A DNA stretch of 52,257 bases from a virus. Below the pieces are notes generated by a model. That model was not told the DNA's origin, searched no databases, and worked only from the letters and a program-made list of their open reading frames with translations. The stretch spans positions 1 to 52,257 of IMG/VR virus record IMGVR_UViG_3300042879_003234, one strand, 5' to 3'. Below, piece after piece: positions 1-7,825 of the stretch; positions within the stretch are counted from its first letter, which is position 1; every line of letters begins with the position of its first letter. A program made the translations under genes and the position numbers.

Positions 1-519
1 AGTTACAACGTTAACTATATCTGAATTAGCATCCACACTTGCAGTTGCTACGACAACAGGATCGTTTGTTGTAGCAGCAAGTGAAAAACTGGTTGGAATA
101 TTATTGGTTAATTTTACAGTTTCCCATTTTGTTTGTTGAATGGAGTACTCAAAGTCGGTATCGATTAAAGATTCTGGTTCACTAACTCTAAACTTACTTA
201 CAGGATCTAATAAAGTATCTACAGGAGCAAAATTAACTTCCTCTCTTTCATAATAAATTTGAAGATCATCTGTTGAATTTAGTGTTCCAACATTCAAATA
301 AGGAGCATATGAAAGATCAATAGTTGTAGTATCAGAAGATGAGTTATAGGTACAAACTGCTAAAGTATCTGGATCTGAAAAGTTAAATAACGTAGTGTTA
401 TTTGTGCTGTTATTGACCAGCAAAAGTTTAGAAGTAGGTACATATCCCCTCGCTGTTATTATGCCAGTTGAGGGTGTAAATCCTAGGATTTCATTTCCAT
501 AAATTAGTTTTCTGGCCAT
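1..519 (-). CDS. Virion structural protein, N-terminal part (runs off window)
   Basis: The reading frame opens with ATG at 519 and stays open for 173 codons to the window edge, so only the N-terminus is visible. It is clearly related to the start of the 1692-aa protein at 36453-41531: both share the block DPVSKFRVS, then LIDTDFEY and TKWET with nearly identical spacing. The family is seen in cyanophage late regions as a large surface structural protein; its exact role (fibre, whisker or baseplate decoration) is not known to me. It lies just downstream of the 1847-aa structural gene, and a late-promoter-like octamer is at 558-565. Sure of coding and of the paralogy; unsure of function. Confidence 0.85.
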   Translation of the reverse strand, partial: MARKLIYGNEILGFTPSTGIITARGYVPTSKLLLVNNSTNNTTLFNFSDPDTLAVCTYNSSSDTTTIDLSYAPYLNVGTLNSTDDLQIYYEREEVNFAPVDTLLDPVSKFRVSEPESLIDTDFEYSIQQTKWETVKLTNNIPTSFSLAATTNDPVVVATASVDANSDIVNVVT

Positions 520-557
520 TAGATCCCCTTATTTTATGCTGTTTGTATTTCTTGTAT

Positions 558-565
558 TATTTAGT
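558..565 (-). promoter_or_regulatory. Possible late promoter (ACTAAATA)
   Basis: On the minus strand this reads ACTAAATA, related to the T4 late promoter TATAAATA and to the CTAAATA boxes elsewhere in this window. It ends 38 nt upstream of the ATG at 519. Weak as a single site; supported by the repeated pattern. Confidence 0.4.
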
Positions 566-571
566 AAAGAG

Positions 572-3500
572 TCAAAGACCAAATACGATTGTCCAACCAG
601 AAATATATGTTTTAAACTCTTGTTTTCCGTAATAGAATCTATCAGTAAATGTTACAACACCAGCAACTGATAATCCAGTATCCATTCCAACATAATCATT
701 AAATCTTACTGGACCCATGAATGTTGAGAATCCAGAAACATTTAAATTATCCAGTTCAGTATGTCCATTTATATCTAATGAACCTTGTATGTATACATCA
801 TTTGCAAATGTTGAAACTCCACTAATTCTGAAATCTCCACCAACATTCAAATTGCTTCCAATTCCAACTCCACCTTTAACAATAAATGCACCGTTTGCTG
901 GAGTTGTAGATTGAGTATTATTACTGACGGTAGTGACTCCTGTAATTTCAGAGTCTCCTCTTACATACAAACTTACTCCAGATTTAGCAGAATCCGTTCC
1001 AATTCCTACTTTTCTATCTGTATGAATACCAACTGCATCAACTTTCCAAATATCTGAAACATTAAAGAGTCCAGATCCATCTCCGAAGAATGATGGAACT
1101 CCATCGATACCAGACCAAATACCTACAAATCTACCATTATTTTGAATTGGACCCCAACGTTCCCAAGTATTATTAATAGTGTAAACCCATCCAATTGTTT
1201 GTCCACTTACAGGATTATCTGCAAATGTAACGTCACCATAATCACCTGCAGTTGTTGGTGTAGAAATTCCAACACTTATCTTTTGAGTTGTATCAGATTC
1301 TCCTTGTAATAGAAGACTCTTAACTTGAACACCTCTATCTGTGTTTGAAATAATTTTATTGTTGAATACAACTGGACCACTAAACTCAGAAATTGCGTTG
1401 TTATCAGATCCTCCGTCAACTCTCAATGATCTTTGGACATTTGCTTCCAATGGATTGATAAGATCAAATCCAAGATTCAATCCACCGAGATTAACACCAA
1501 TATCTTCACCAGTAACTGTTGGTACAGGTGCGTCAAAAATTTCTTCCTGTCCAGTAGCAGAACTTACTCTCTTATTACCAATGTAAAAATCTCCATCATT
1601 ATTCATTCCAGTGAATACGTTGATACCACCATCAACTCTGGTTGATTGTGCAATAAGTTCCTCTGCTGGTTTTAATTGTCTATCCTGCTTATCTGGTAAT
1701 GCAGTTGAATAGTTACCAGGACCATAACCAACATACTCAAAAGTATGTCCAGAGGCACGAATAATGGAGTGTCTTCTTAGTTCAGATGGTCTAACTTTAA
1801 TTCTTCTAACAGCAGAACCAATTACATGAGGTTGTCTTTGCGATCCAAACAATCCTCTAAAGACTGCTACTGGATTGGAAATAGCACTTCCGATTCCTGG
1901 TGCAGATTTAATTCTAAAAATTTCATCATCTACGGTAAAGTAATCACCAAGTCTAAAGTCAAAATTGCTAACATTATTAATCACTACAGTATCTGTAGCA
2001 GAATCTACAATAGAAGCACCTAAAGTGGTTACAATACCAGCATATTCAGTAACAATTCTTGCTGAAATTCTATCTCCCGTCTTAGTTAGTGCTCCACCAT
2101 TTGCACCAAATCCTCCACGGTAGATCTTGGGAGTTCCTGCAGTAGAAATTGCAACTGTACTAATTCCAGGTCTGATATTGAAAGATGTAAGACTATTAAT
2201 TCTCTTTACAATATAATCTTTGTTAAAGAAGTCGTTATCAAATCCACCTAGACGAACTTTATTATCAACAAATAAACCATGATTATCTGGACAAGTTACT
2301 GTAACAATTCCTGTTACATTATTATATGTAAATGATTGAACTTTAATTGTTGGGGCATTATATTGAAGAGCACTAAATGCTGTAAATGTTGCACCCAATC
2401 CTGTAGTAGTTGCAGCGGAAACTGGAGTTGCTGAATATACTTCAATTTCCTTTGTTTTACCAGTGGAAAGACCAACAACTTCATAAAGAGCATTATATCC
2501 ATCATAAATTGGTGGATAAATTCCCTGAACAGATATGGTCTCGCCAATATTATCATAGATCTTAGAAACTTGAAGAATCGCTGGAACCCAAGGAGCAAAA
2601 GTTACAACACCAACATTTGCTACCGTTAGAGTATCACCAACGCTATATGCACTACCACCGTCCATAATGGCAATTCCAGTGATAGTTCCAGAAGCATCAA
2701 CTTTTACTGCTGCTGTTGCACCATCACCAAAAGTTCCAGCAATACCAACTAAAGGAGCATTATAAAGAGCCGCTGCAGATCCAAATCCATATCCTAAACC
2801 ACCACTTATGATGGAAACCTCAACAAGTCTATTCAGACCATGATCAAGACGAGTATAAATTGTATGCTTATATTGAGAAATTGATGCACCTTCAAACTTA
2901 GAAATAATATTGGTTATTCCAACTCCAACACCAAAATCTAATAAAGCTCTTCCAAGAGATTCTTTAGTAATACTTCTTTCTGGATCATTTACAACTACCT
3001 GACCAATTGGATCTGGTAATGCATGGGAAACTGTTGGAAGAGGATCAGATACTGGATTATCTCTATTAGTTTGTGGATATAAGTATTGAACTGGCTGTAA
3101 AAACTTCAGAGTATTAAATGGAGATGGGGAAGGAGTATTTCCTGAATTAATAACAATCAAATAATAGATTCCATCTTTTTCATTTGGGATATACTCTTGA
3201 ACTTCTTCTACACGATAAATTACATAGGTGCTATAATATTTGGTTCTCTTAAATGCGGGAAGATTAACAGTTCTTTGTGATGTATTTGTTGCAAAAGCAC
3301 CTGGATCTGTTGGTAGTAAAACGACAAACGATTTTCTACTGAGGACAGAGACAACTATGAATTTACCATTAAATCCCAAGTCATCTGCTGCAGTTAAATT
3401 ATTGATACTAGCAATATTAGATATTTCAACTTCAGATCCTAATGCTAAATCGTGAGGAAGTTCTGTAAATATAATCGCAATTCCACCGTTTGCTGGAGAC

Positions 3501-6115
3501 CATACTGCTCCAGAAATAAATCTTGGATTTCTTAGTTCTGTTGAGTTTGAAAGTTCTGCAAAATTTGGGCTATAATATTTTGCTACCTCAGCGTTTGTTG
3601 ATGGAATAGTTCCATTAGATTCTTGAATAATATACCCATCCAAAGGTGGTCTACCTTTAATAGGGGAATCTTTAGGAACAACATATCTGACTCTAAAAAT
3701 TTTATCTGAAAGTGGTCTTGGATCTGGACGACGATAGAGGAAAGTCTTTGGAGTGGTAACACCCAGTTTTCCAACTCCATAAGCGTTTAATGTTTCGTTA
3801 ATGTTGTTCTTTAATGGATCACTTGAAACATTTACATACCATTGTCCAGCAGAAGAATCCCATTGAATAGGATGCCCTAGATCTCCAGGTGCTTTATCAG
3901 AAACACGACTTTCTATGGTTAGCAATCCACCACGATTATTGATGTCTAGTGGAGTATCGTTAATTGCTTCGTTGATTGTCTGTGCTAATTTAATTTGGTT
4001 TACTCCCAAACTTGGAGAAACCTCATTTGTAATTACATAGTAGATTGAATTGAATATAATACCATCAGGTAGAGATCCATTATTACTTAATATCCTAACG
4101 TTTTCTCCAGTTTTAAGAGTGTGTCCCGTATTTAAAGTTATAATGTTATTCTCAATATTATTTTGATTGGATGCTGTTAACGCGACGGTAAATACTTTTT
4201 TAGATGTTGCTTCTGCTCCTGTTCCAGGAGTATTTTGCATTAAGATTGGTGCGGAAATTTCATAAGTATTTTCAGTAGTAATTAAAGTTGCGTTCAACCT
4301 ATCATCTGATTTTGCGCCAAAACGATAACCTTGAATAACGTGTGATGGAGGATTATCGAATGTATTTTGATCATAGAGATATACACGAGTATTATCACCA
4401 ATTGATGTGGTAACTCCAACATCTATTCCTAAAAATTCAATTGTAATATCATCGGTTTCTAATTCTCTTGGAGGAATGATATGGGTGACATATCCAACAT
4501 CATCTTTTACAAATGCGTTTCTCTTAAATCCAGTTGCATAGAGAGACTTAGCACCAAAGTTTGAGTTGGAGTTTGTTAATGATAAATCTCCTCCTGTCTC
4601 TACAACAAAATGATTTGCATATCCAATTGCGAAGATAGAGACTAATTGTAAGATTGAGTCATTAGAAGCTTTAATGTGGAAGTTTTCATATGCTGGCTTA
4701 TAACGTGCTCTAGAATCCGAAGAAATATTTTCATTTCCAGAGGCAGTTCTATCTAGATAAGTACCTGACGCTGAATCGTACTTAACGAAGGCATTTGGAT
4801 CTTTTTGTAGTCCAATACCAGTAAATTGAGCAACAACCATGGACTTGAATCCTGTTGCTTTATCTCCATCTGCATGGAGACCACACATACCATATACAGA
4901 TCTAAGAGATATGTTAAAGATATATGGAGAAGCAGATGAAACAGTATCAACAACCGCAGTGATTGTAGGAACACCACTAACAATGGTTGGTAAAGCATTA
5001 GATGGTGGATTTTGAACTCTATACTTAACCTGAGTCGTATTTACAACTTCACTAATTACAAAGTTTCCATTATATCCAGCAGCATTTACACCAGCAATAG
5101 TAATGGGGGAATCGACTTGGAAGTTTTGATTTGCTGATCCAAAAGTTACTGTAACCGTGCTAGTGGAATTAACTCCATCTCCTGCTTTAATACTAGTAAT
5201 TCCTACAGTATCTCCGACAGAACCAACAATTCTGTATTCATCAATTTTTGGTTCAATATCTACTGTTCCTGCACCAAAATCTGGGGTGATTGGTCTTCCG
5301 CTAGATGCTCCAAATGCTAATCCAACTTTTTCATAATACATTTCAAGATCAGTTCTTGTTGTAGAAAAACTTGAAATAAAATCATCAGCAATCTCTACAG
5401 CGTTAACGCCATCGGCATATTCAAATGCTGTTAGTTTATGGTGAGAAAAGTTGGGAATGAAGGTATTTGTTGTATAATCCTTATAGATTTGTCCACTAGG
5501 ATTAGCATCAAAAATAGTAAACTGCCAGAAATAACTTGCTCCAGTTACTCTAAAAATTGCAGACCTTTCAATTTGATCATTTTCTGGATTTGGAATGTAT
5601 AGAGGTCTGATAACTGTCTTTCTAAGATCTAAACCAACAATAGAGCAACCTCTTGGAATAATTACTCCACCATGAATACTGTTTAACTTATATAAAGCAT
5701 TATCATTTGTGGAAATGTCGAAATTAGTATTTAAATCAAACTGGGAAAAATTGTTTGTATATGATCCTGCTCTTGTTAGATAATTGTTTCCAGAGACTGG
5801 TGCATCATTAATTGGAATAAATCCTGGTCTGTTATCAACTATATGTTCGCCAGGATAAACCATTACTGTGGTACGACCAAATCTATCGTTATTTGGTCCT
5901 CTCTGATATGAAAATCTTGCTACTTCAAGAAGTGCTCTTTGGATTGTTTTAAAGGGTCTGGTTAGAGAATTACCTTGATTTTCAATGCTATCAGTCGCGT
6001 CAATGTTTGAAGGATCAACGTAAATAATATCCCCTTTAGGATTCTTTAAAAAGTTATTTAAACGACTAAGACCCATTTTATTAGCACGGATAGTTCTGTT
6101 AAGATTATTTAGCAT
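572..6115 (-). CDS. Giant virion structural protein, beta-helix/fibre-like (1847 aa)
   Basis: A very large late protein. The first 100 or so residues contain DIIYVDPSN, RPFKTIQRALLEVARFSY and VMVYPGEHIVDNRPG, a start I associate with pectin-lyase-like beta-helix structural proteins of cyanophages. Long beta-rich Gly/Asn/Thr regions follow, with degenerate GLGYG-type repeats, and the C-terminus (about residue 1700 onward) has fibre-like VGIGT and VSGFSTF repeats. I chose the ATG at 6115 because GGAGG lies 9 nt upstream in the 3' arm of a hairpin (6120-6143); a second ATG at 6076 (MGLSRLNNF) has no clear ribosome site. The frame extends 12 codons further upstream but only through that hairpin. 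Probably a tail fibre or baseplate-attached surface protein. Confidence 0.85.
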   Translation of the reverse strand: MLNNLNRTIRANKMGLSRLNNFLKNPKGDIIYVDPSNIDATDSIENQGNSLTRPFKTIQRALLEVARFSYQRGPNNDRFGRTTVMVYPGEHIVDNRPGFIPINDAPVSGNNYLTRAGSYTNNFSQFDLNTNFDISTNDNALYKLNSIHGGVIIPRGCSIVGLDLRKTVIRPLYIPNPENDQIERSAIFRVTGASYFWQFTIFDANPSGQIYKDYTTNTFIPNFSHHKLTAFEYADGVNAVEIADDFISSFSTTRTDLEMYYEKVGLAFGASSGRPITPDFGAGTVDIEPKIDEYRIVGSVGDTVGITSIKAGDGVNSTSTVTVTFGSANQNFQVDSPITIAGVNAAGYNGNFVISEVVNTTQVKYRVQNPPSNALPTIVSGVPTITAVVDTVSSASPYIFNISLRSVYGMCGLHADGDKATGFKSMVVAQFTGIGLQKDPNAFVKYDSASGTYLDRTASGNENISSDSRARYKPAYENFHIKASNDSILQLVSIFAIGYANHFVVETGGDLSLTNSNSNFGAKSLYATGFKRNAFVKDDVGYVTHIIPPRELETDDITIEFLGIDVGVTTSIGDNTRVYLYDQNTFDNPPSHVIQGYRFGAKSDDRLNATLITTENTYEISAPILMQNTPGTGAEATSKKVFTVALTASNQNNIENNIITLNTGHTLKTGENVRILSNNGSLPDGIIFNSIYYVITNEVSPSLGVNQIKLAQTINEAINDTPLDINNRGGLLTIESRVSDKAPGDLGHPIQWDSSAGQWYVNVSSDPLKNNINETLNAYGVGKLGVTTPKTFLYRRPDPRPLSDKIFRVRYVVPKDSPIKGRPPLDGYIIQESNGTIPSTNAEVAKYYSPNFAELSNSTELRNPRFISGAVWSPANGGIAIIFTELPHDLALGSEVEISNIASINNLTAADDLGFNGKFIVVSVLSRKSFVVLLPTDPGAFATNTSQRTVNLPAFKRTKYYSTYVIYRVEEVQEYIPNEKDGIYYLIVINSGNTPSPSPFNTLKFLQPVQYLYPQTNRDNPVSDPLPTVSHALPDPIGQVVVNDPERSITKESLGRALLDFGVGVGITNIISKFEGASISQYKHTIYTRLDHGLNRLVEVSIISGGLGYGFGSAAALYNAPLVGIAGTFGDGATAAVKVDASGTITGIAIMDGGSAYSVGDTLTVANVGVVTFAPWVPAILQVSKIYDNIGETISVQGIYPPIYDGYNALYEVVGLSTGKTKEIEVYSATPVSAATTTGLGATFTAFSALQYNAPTIKVQSFTYNNVTGIVTVTCPDNHGLFVDNKVRLGGFDNDFFNKDYIVKRINSLTSFNIRPGISTVAISTAGTPKIYRGGFGANGGALTKTGDRISARIVTEYAGIVTTLGASIVDSATDTVVINNVSNFDFRLGDYFTVDDEIFRIKSAPGIGSAISNPVAVFRGLFGSQRQPHVIGSAVRRIKVRPSELRRHSIIRASGHTFEYVGYGPGNYSTALPDKQDRQLKPAEELIAQSTRVDGGINVFTGMNNDGDFYIGNKRVSSATGQEEIFDAPVPTVTGEDIGVNLGGLNLGFDLINPLEANVQRSLRVDGGSDNNAISEFSGPVVFNNKIISNTDRGVQVKSLLLQGESDTTQKISVGISTPTTAGDYGDVTFADNPVSGQTIGWVYTINNTWERWGPIQNNGRFVGIWSGIDGVPSFFGDGSGLFNVSDIWKVDAVGIHTDRKVGIGTDSAKSGVSLYVRGDSEITGVTTVSNNTQSTTPANGAFIVKGGVGIGSNLNVGGDFRISGVSTFANDVYIQGSLDINGHTELDNLNVSGFSTFMGPVRFNDYVGMDTGLSVAGVVTFTDRFYYGKQEFKTYISGWTIVFGL

Positions 6116-6119
6116 ACAA

Positions 6120-6143
6120 CAAAACCTCCCGAAGGAGGTTTTG
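6120..6143 (-). terminator. C(UUCG)G hairpin upstream of the giant structural gene
   Basis: On the minus strand this is a perfect 10-bp stem closed by a UUCG tetraloop with a C-G closing pair, followed by a T-rich stretch. The shape fits a rho-independent terminator, and such UUCG hairpins are well known in T4 mRNAs. The 3' arm also contains the GGAGG ribosome site for the ATG at 6115, so it may attenuate or gate translation as well. Confidence 0.7.
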
Positions 6144-6185
6144 AAGCACACGGAAGGGATTGGTCTTAGTATCGCTACATTTCAT

Positions 6186-6214
6186 ATTATACTGTAAAAA
6201 GTCAGTTTTTGCAA
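6186..6214 (-). promoter_or_regulatory. Sigma70-type promoter TTGCAA-17-TATAAT
   Basis: Minus strand: -35 TTGCAA at 6214-6209, 17-nt spacer, perfect -10 TATAAT at 6191-6186. It begins right after the stop codon of the 56-aa gene and would start RNA about 60 nt before the structural gene ATG at 6115, with the UUCG hairpin in the leader. The -10 region TATAATAT also partly resembles a late box. Confidence 0.6.
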
Positions 6215-6385
6215 CTATTCGTACTGACTTGTATCCATCATATATTCAACAGTATTAGCGATATCGTTCATAGCATCTCTTAGATGTGGTTGTTGACCAC
6301 TTTCTTGCCTAACGATTGGGCGATGATCGTCTGTAAGAGACCATCGCCATTGTTTCATTTGACTACAATACCACAAATTAATTTT
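6215..6385 (-). CDS. Small conserved cyanophage-type protein (56 aa)
   Basis: Starts MKINLWYC and contains WRWSLTDDH, RQESGQQ and a C-terminal helix LRDAMNDIANTVEYMM. I recognise the style of a small cyanophage protein but cannot assign a function. The ATG at 6385 overlaps the end of the upstream 51-aa gene by 8 nt, a usual coupling in this genome, so I prefer it over longer in-frame starts at 6427 or 6460 that would overlap much more. No signal peptide or membrane segment. It is the last gene of the tRNA/small-gene unit. Confidence 0.65.
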   Translation of the reverse strand, partial: KINLWYCSQMKQWRWSLTDDHRPIVRQESGQQPHLRDAMNDIANTVEYMMDTSQYE

Positions 6386-6533
6386 CATGTTTGAAATATT
6401 CCAATCGAATCCAGTTGGAAAGGGCATTGAGTTCCATTCTTTTTTCTTCAGTAAGATCATATTGTTTATTAAAGAGATAAAAATCTAAGGCTTCAATGGC
6501 CAATTTACGGTCTTTTTGTGAAATAAGAGACAT
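6378..6533 (-). CDS. Small hypothetical protein (51 aa)
   Basis: The ATG at 6533 (MSLISQKDRKLAIEALDF) is preceded by GGAGG with a 4-nt gap, which decides the start. The frame also runs upstream through tRNA-Leu, but that part is not coding. The product is short, charged and mostly helical, with no known motif. It sits directly after tRNA-Leu(UAG) and overlaps the next gene, so it is probably read from the same unit as the tRNAs. Function unknown. Confidence 0.7.
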   Translation of the reverse strand: MSLISQKDRKLAIEALDFYLFNKQYDLTEEKRMELNALSNWIRLEYFKHEN

Positions 6534-6550
6534 AAACCTCCTGTGTAATA

Positions 6551-6630
6551 TGCCCGAAAGAGGACTTGAACCTCCACGCCTAAGCACATGATCCTAAGTC
6601 ATGCGTGTCTACCATTTCCACCATTCGGGC
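6551..6630 (-). tRNA. tRNA-Leu (anticodon UAG)
   Basis: The minus strand folds into a full cloverleaf with acceptor stem GCCCGAA/TTCGGGC, an extra variable arm as expected for a class II tRNA, and a T-loop with GGTTCAAGTCC. The anticodon stem CATGA/TCATG encloses the loop CTTAGGA, giving anticodon UAG, which reads CUA leucine codons. No CCA is encoded at the 3' end. Confidence 0.93.
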
Positions 6631-6633
6631 GGA

Positions 6634-6707
6634 AGCCCCAAGTCGGACTTGAACCGACGACCTACGGTTTACAAAACCGTTGCTCTATCCAGCTGAGCTA
6701 TCAGGGC
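6634..6707 (-). tRNA. tRNA-Thr (anticodon UGU)
   Basis: A minus-strand cloverleaf with acceptor GCCCTGA paired to TTGGGGC (two G-U pairs), D arm TAGCTCAGCTGGATAGAGCA and T arm GGTTCAAGTCC. The anticodon loop TTTGTAA between ACGGT and ACCGT gives UGU, reading ACA threonine codons. It lies 3 nt from tRNA-Leu(UAG), so the two are likely cut from one transcript. No CCA is encoded. Confidence 0.93.
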
Positions 6708-6708
6708 A

Positions 6709-6978
6709 TTAATCACATGGAAGTATTTCTGGATTTTCCAACTCTACTTCAAACAGCATAGGATGGCACTGTTCATCAATCAAATAAAATGAAGATTTGT
6801 ATAGATCTTCTGGTTCCCATCTTTTTTCATGATCAGCTAAATGAATTAACTCTAAATCATATTTTGCGGTATCTGGGAGTTCATCAAAAGTAAATGGAAC
6901 ATTTTGTATGAAATACATAAGGACTATTTGACTACCTTCATTGTACCAGCAATACCTTGCATCGATACGATATTTCAT
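6709..6978 (-). CDS. Hypothetical protein between tRNA genes (89 aa)
   Basis: Starts MKYRIDARYCWYNEGSQ at ATG 6978 with AGGA about 10 nt upstream. The frame continues upstream but would cross tRNA-Leu(UAA) and the hairpin beyond it, so the longer form is rejected. The product is acidic, ends PEILPCD, and has no membrane segment or motif I know. It ends 1 nt before the 5' end of tRNA-Thr, so mRNA and tRNA are part of one transcript. Function unknown. Confidence 0.72.
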   Translation of the reverse strand: MKYRIDARYCWYNEGSQIVLMYFIQNVPFTFDELPDTAKYDLELIHLADHEKRWEPEDLYKSSFYLIDEQCHPMLFEVELENPEILPCD

Positions 6979-7029
6979 AGGACTTATTCCTACTTTTGAC
7001 TTATTTAGAGAATTTTTTGAATCCTCTAA

Positions 7030-7112
7030 TAGGAGCGGGGGGACTTGAACCCCCACAGGCAATGCCCGACAGATTTTAAGTCTGGTGTGTCTACCGATTC
7101 CACCACGCTCCC
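7030..7112 (-). tRNA. tRNA-Leu (anticodon UAA)
   Basis: A minus-strand class II tRNA with acceptor GGGAGCG (first pair G-U), a long variable arm and T arm GGGGGTTCAAGTCCCCC. The anticodon loop CTTAAAA gives UAA, reading UUA leucine codons. Together with Leu(UAG) it covers the A-ending leucine codons, common in this AT-rich genome. Confidence 0.93.
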
Positions 7113-7121
7113 AAAAAGTAA

Positions 7122-7157
7122 TAGGGCAAAAAATTTGCGGAATTTTTTTTCGCCCTA
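7122..7157. other. Long perfect hairpin between tRNA genes
   Basis: TAGGGC and GCCCTA flank an inner A-rich/T-rich inverted repeat around a short TGCGG loop, so the whole segment can fold into a stem of about 14 bp on either strand. It lies between tRNA-Gly and tRNA-Leu(UAA). It could be an RNase processing site, a terminator or an RNA stabiliser. Confidence 0.6.
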
Positions 7158-7188
7158 AAATGGAATTAAAAATCAATTTTCCCTGGAG

Positions 7189-7259
7189 AGCGGGCAACGG
7201 GGATCGAACCCGTGACTGGAGCTTGGAAGGCTCAGATGTTACCGCTACACCATGCCCGC
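7189..7259 (-). tRNA. tRNA-Gly (anticodon UCC)
   Basis: A minus-strand cloverleaf with acceptor GCGGGCA/TGCCCGC and T arm ACGGGTTCGATCCCCGT. The anticodon loop CTTCCAA gives UCC, reading GGA glycine codons, which are frequent in the phage structural genes here. The outermost anticodon-stem pair is a T-C mismatch. No CCA is encoded. Confidence 0.92.
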
Positions 7260-7266
7260 ATATAAC

Positions 7267-7464
7267 TCACAGGGGACTAGCATAAACTAAGGAATCTTCA
7301 TCGACAGTAGCACGAACAACTTCCAATACATTCATGAACTGCTCTACAGTTTCACAAGAAACTTTTTTTTCTTCACCCAAATTGGAATAAAGATTGAAAG
7401 TACGCTTACTGGTATCTACAACGCAACGTGTAAGATACTCATCTTGTTCGGTTTCAAAACTCAT
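7267..7464 (-). CDS. Small hypothetical protein (65 aa)
   Basis: Starts MSFETEQDEYLTRCVVD and ends YASPL. It is short, acidic and soluble; the stretch LGEEKKVSCETVEQF is followed by a helix. It is the first gene after the strong promoter at 7491-7519 and ends 8 nt before tRNA-Gly, so it leads the tRNA transcript. The ATG at 7464 has a purine-rich GAGAGA upstream. Similar small proteins occur in cyanophages, but I cannot name a function. Confidence 0.72.
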   Translation of the reverse strand: MSFETEQDEYLTRCVVDTSKRTFNLYSNLGEEKKVSCETVEQFMNVLEVVRATVDEDSLVYASPL

Positions 7465-7490
7465 TCGTGGTGTCTCTCGATTACCTAGTA

Positions 7491-7519
7491 ATAATATCAG
7501 ATCTTGATGGTGGAGTCAA
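7491..7519 (-). promoter_or_regulatory. Sigma70-type promoter TTGACT-17-TATTAT
   Basis: Minus strand: TTGACT at 7519-7514, exactly 17 nt, TATTAT at 7496-7491. The -35 overlaps the stop codon of the 102-aa structural gene. It should drive the 65-aa gene, the four tRNAs and the interleaved small genes with host polymerase. Confidence 0.7.
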
Positions 7520-7824
7520 GAGTCAGTGGACTGTTTGAGTTTTGGCACATCCTTGCGCTCTGCCCAGACCTGATAGTAACAGTCTACAGGAAGTCCATTT
7601 GTTTGTAAATGAACTTCATGTTTATTAACTCTTTTGACTATTAGATTTTGATTCGCACCTATTTCTGTTAAATGAACCGTAATAGATTTTTCCTCAACGA
7701 GATCTTCCCATTCCTCTGGTAAATTAATTACATTTTTGGTAGATCTTCCGCGAATAAAAACAGAATTTTCTGTTGTTACTGGAGAAGAAAATTCAATTTC
7801 TTTATTTTTAAGTTTAATTTTCAT
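7516..7824 (-). CDS. Small virion-associated domain protein (102 aa)
   Basis: It resembles the C-terminal domain of the 325-aa protein at 10685-11662. Both have a strand with F-x-RG, a VI-LP--W--LV block, an ITV-LT-IG strand and a Y-V--ERKD ending. I start at ATG 7824 (MKIKLKNKE), which follows the stop of the upstream 479-aa gene by one base; an in-frame TTG further up would overlap that gene. The domain is known to me from cyanophage structural proteins without a defined role. Here it appears alone, as if the C-terminal domain had been duplicated or freed. Probably a minor tail or fibre component. Confidence 0.75.
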   Translation of the reverse strand: MKIKLKNKEIEFSSPVTTENSVFIRGRSTKNVINLPEEWEDLVEEKSITVHLTEIGANQNLIVKRVNKHEVHLQTNGLPVDCYYQVWAERKDVPKLKQSTDS

Positions 7825-7825
7825 T

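Noticed and set aside
6116-6151. 12-codon extension of the giant structural protein
   Set aside because: It runs through a terminator-like hairpin and lacks its own ribosome site.
6979-7197. N-terminal extension of the 89-aa gene
   Set aside because: It would cross tRNA-Leu(UAA) and the hairpin; ATG 6978 has a ribosome site and a sensible protein start.
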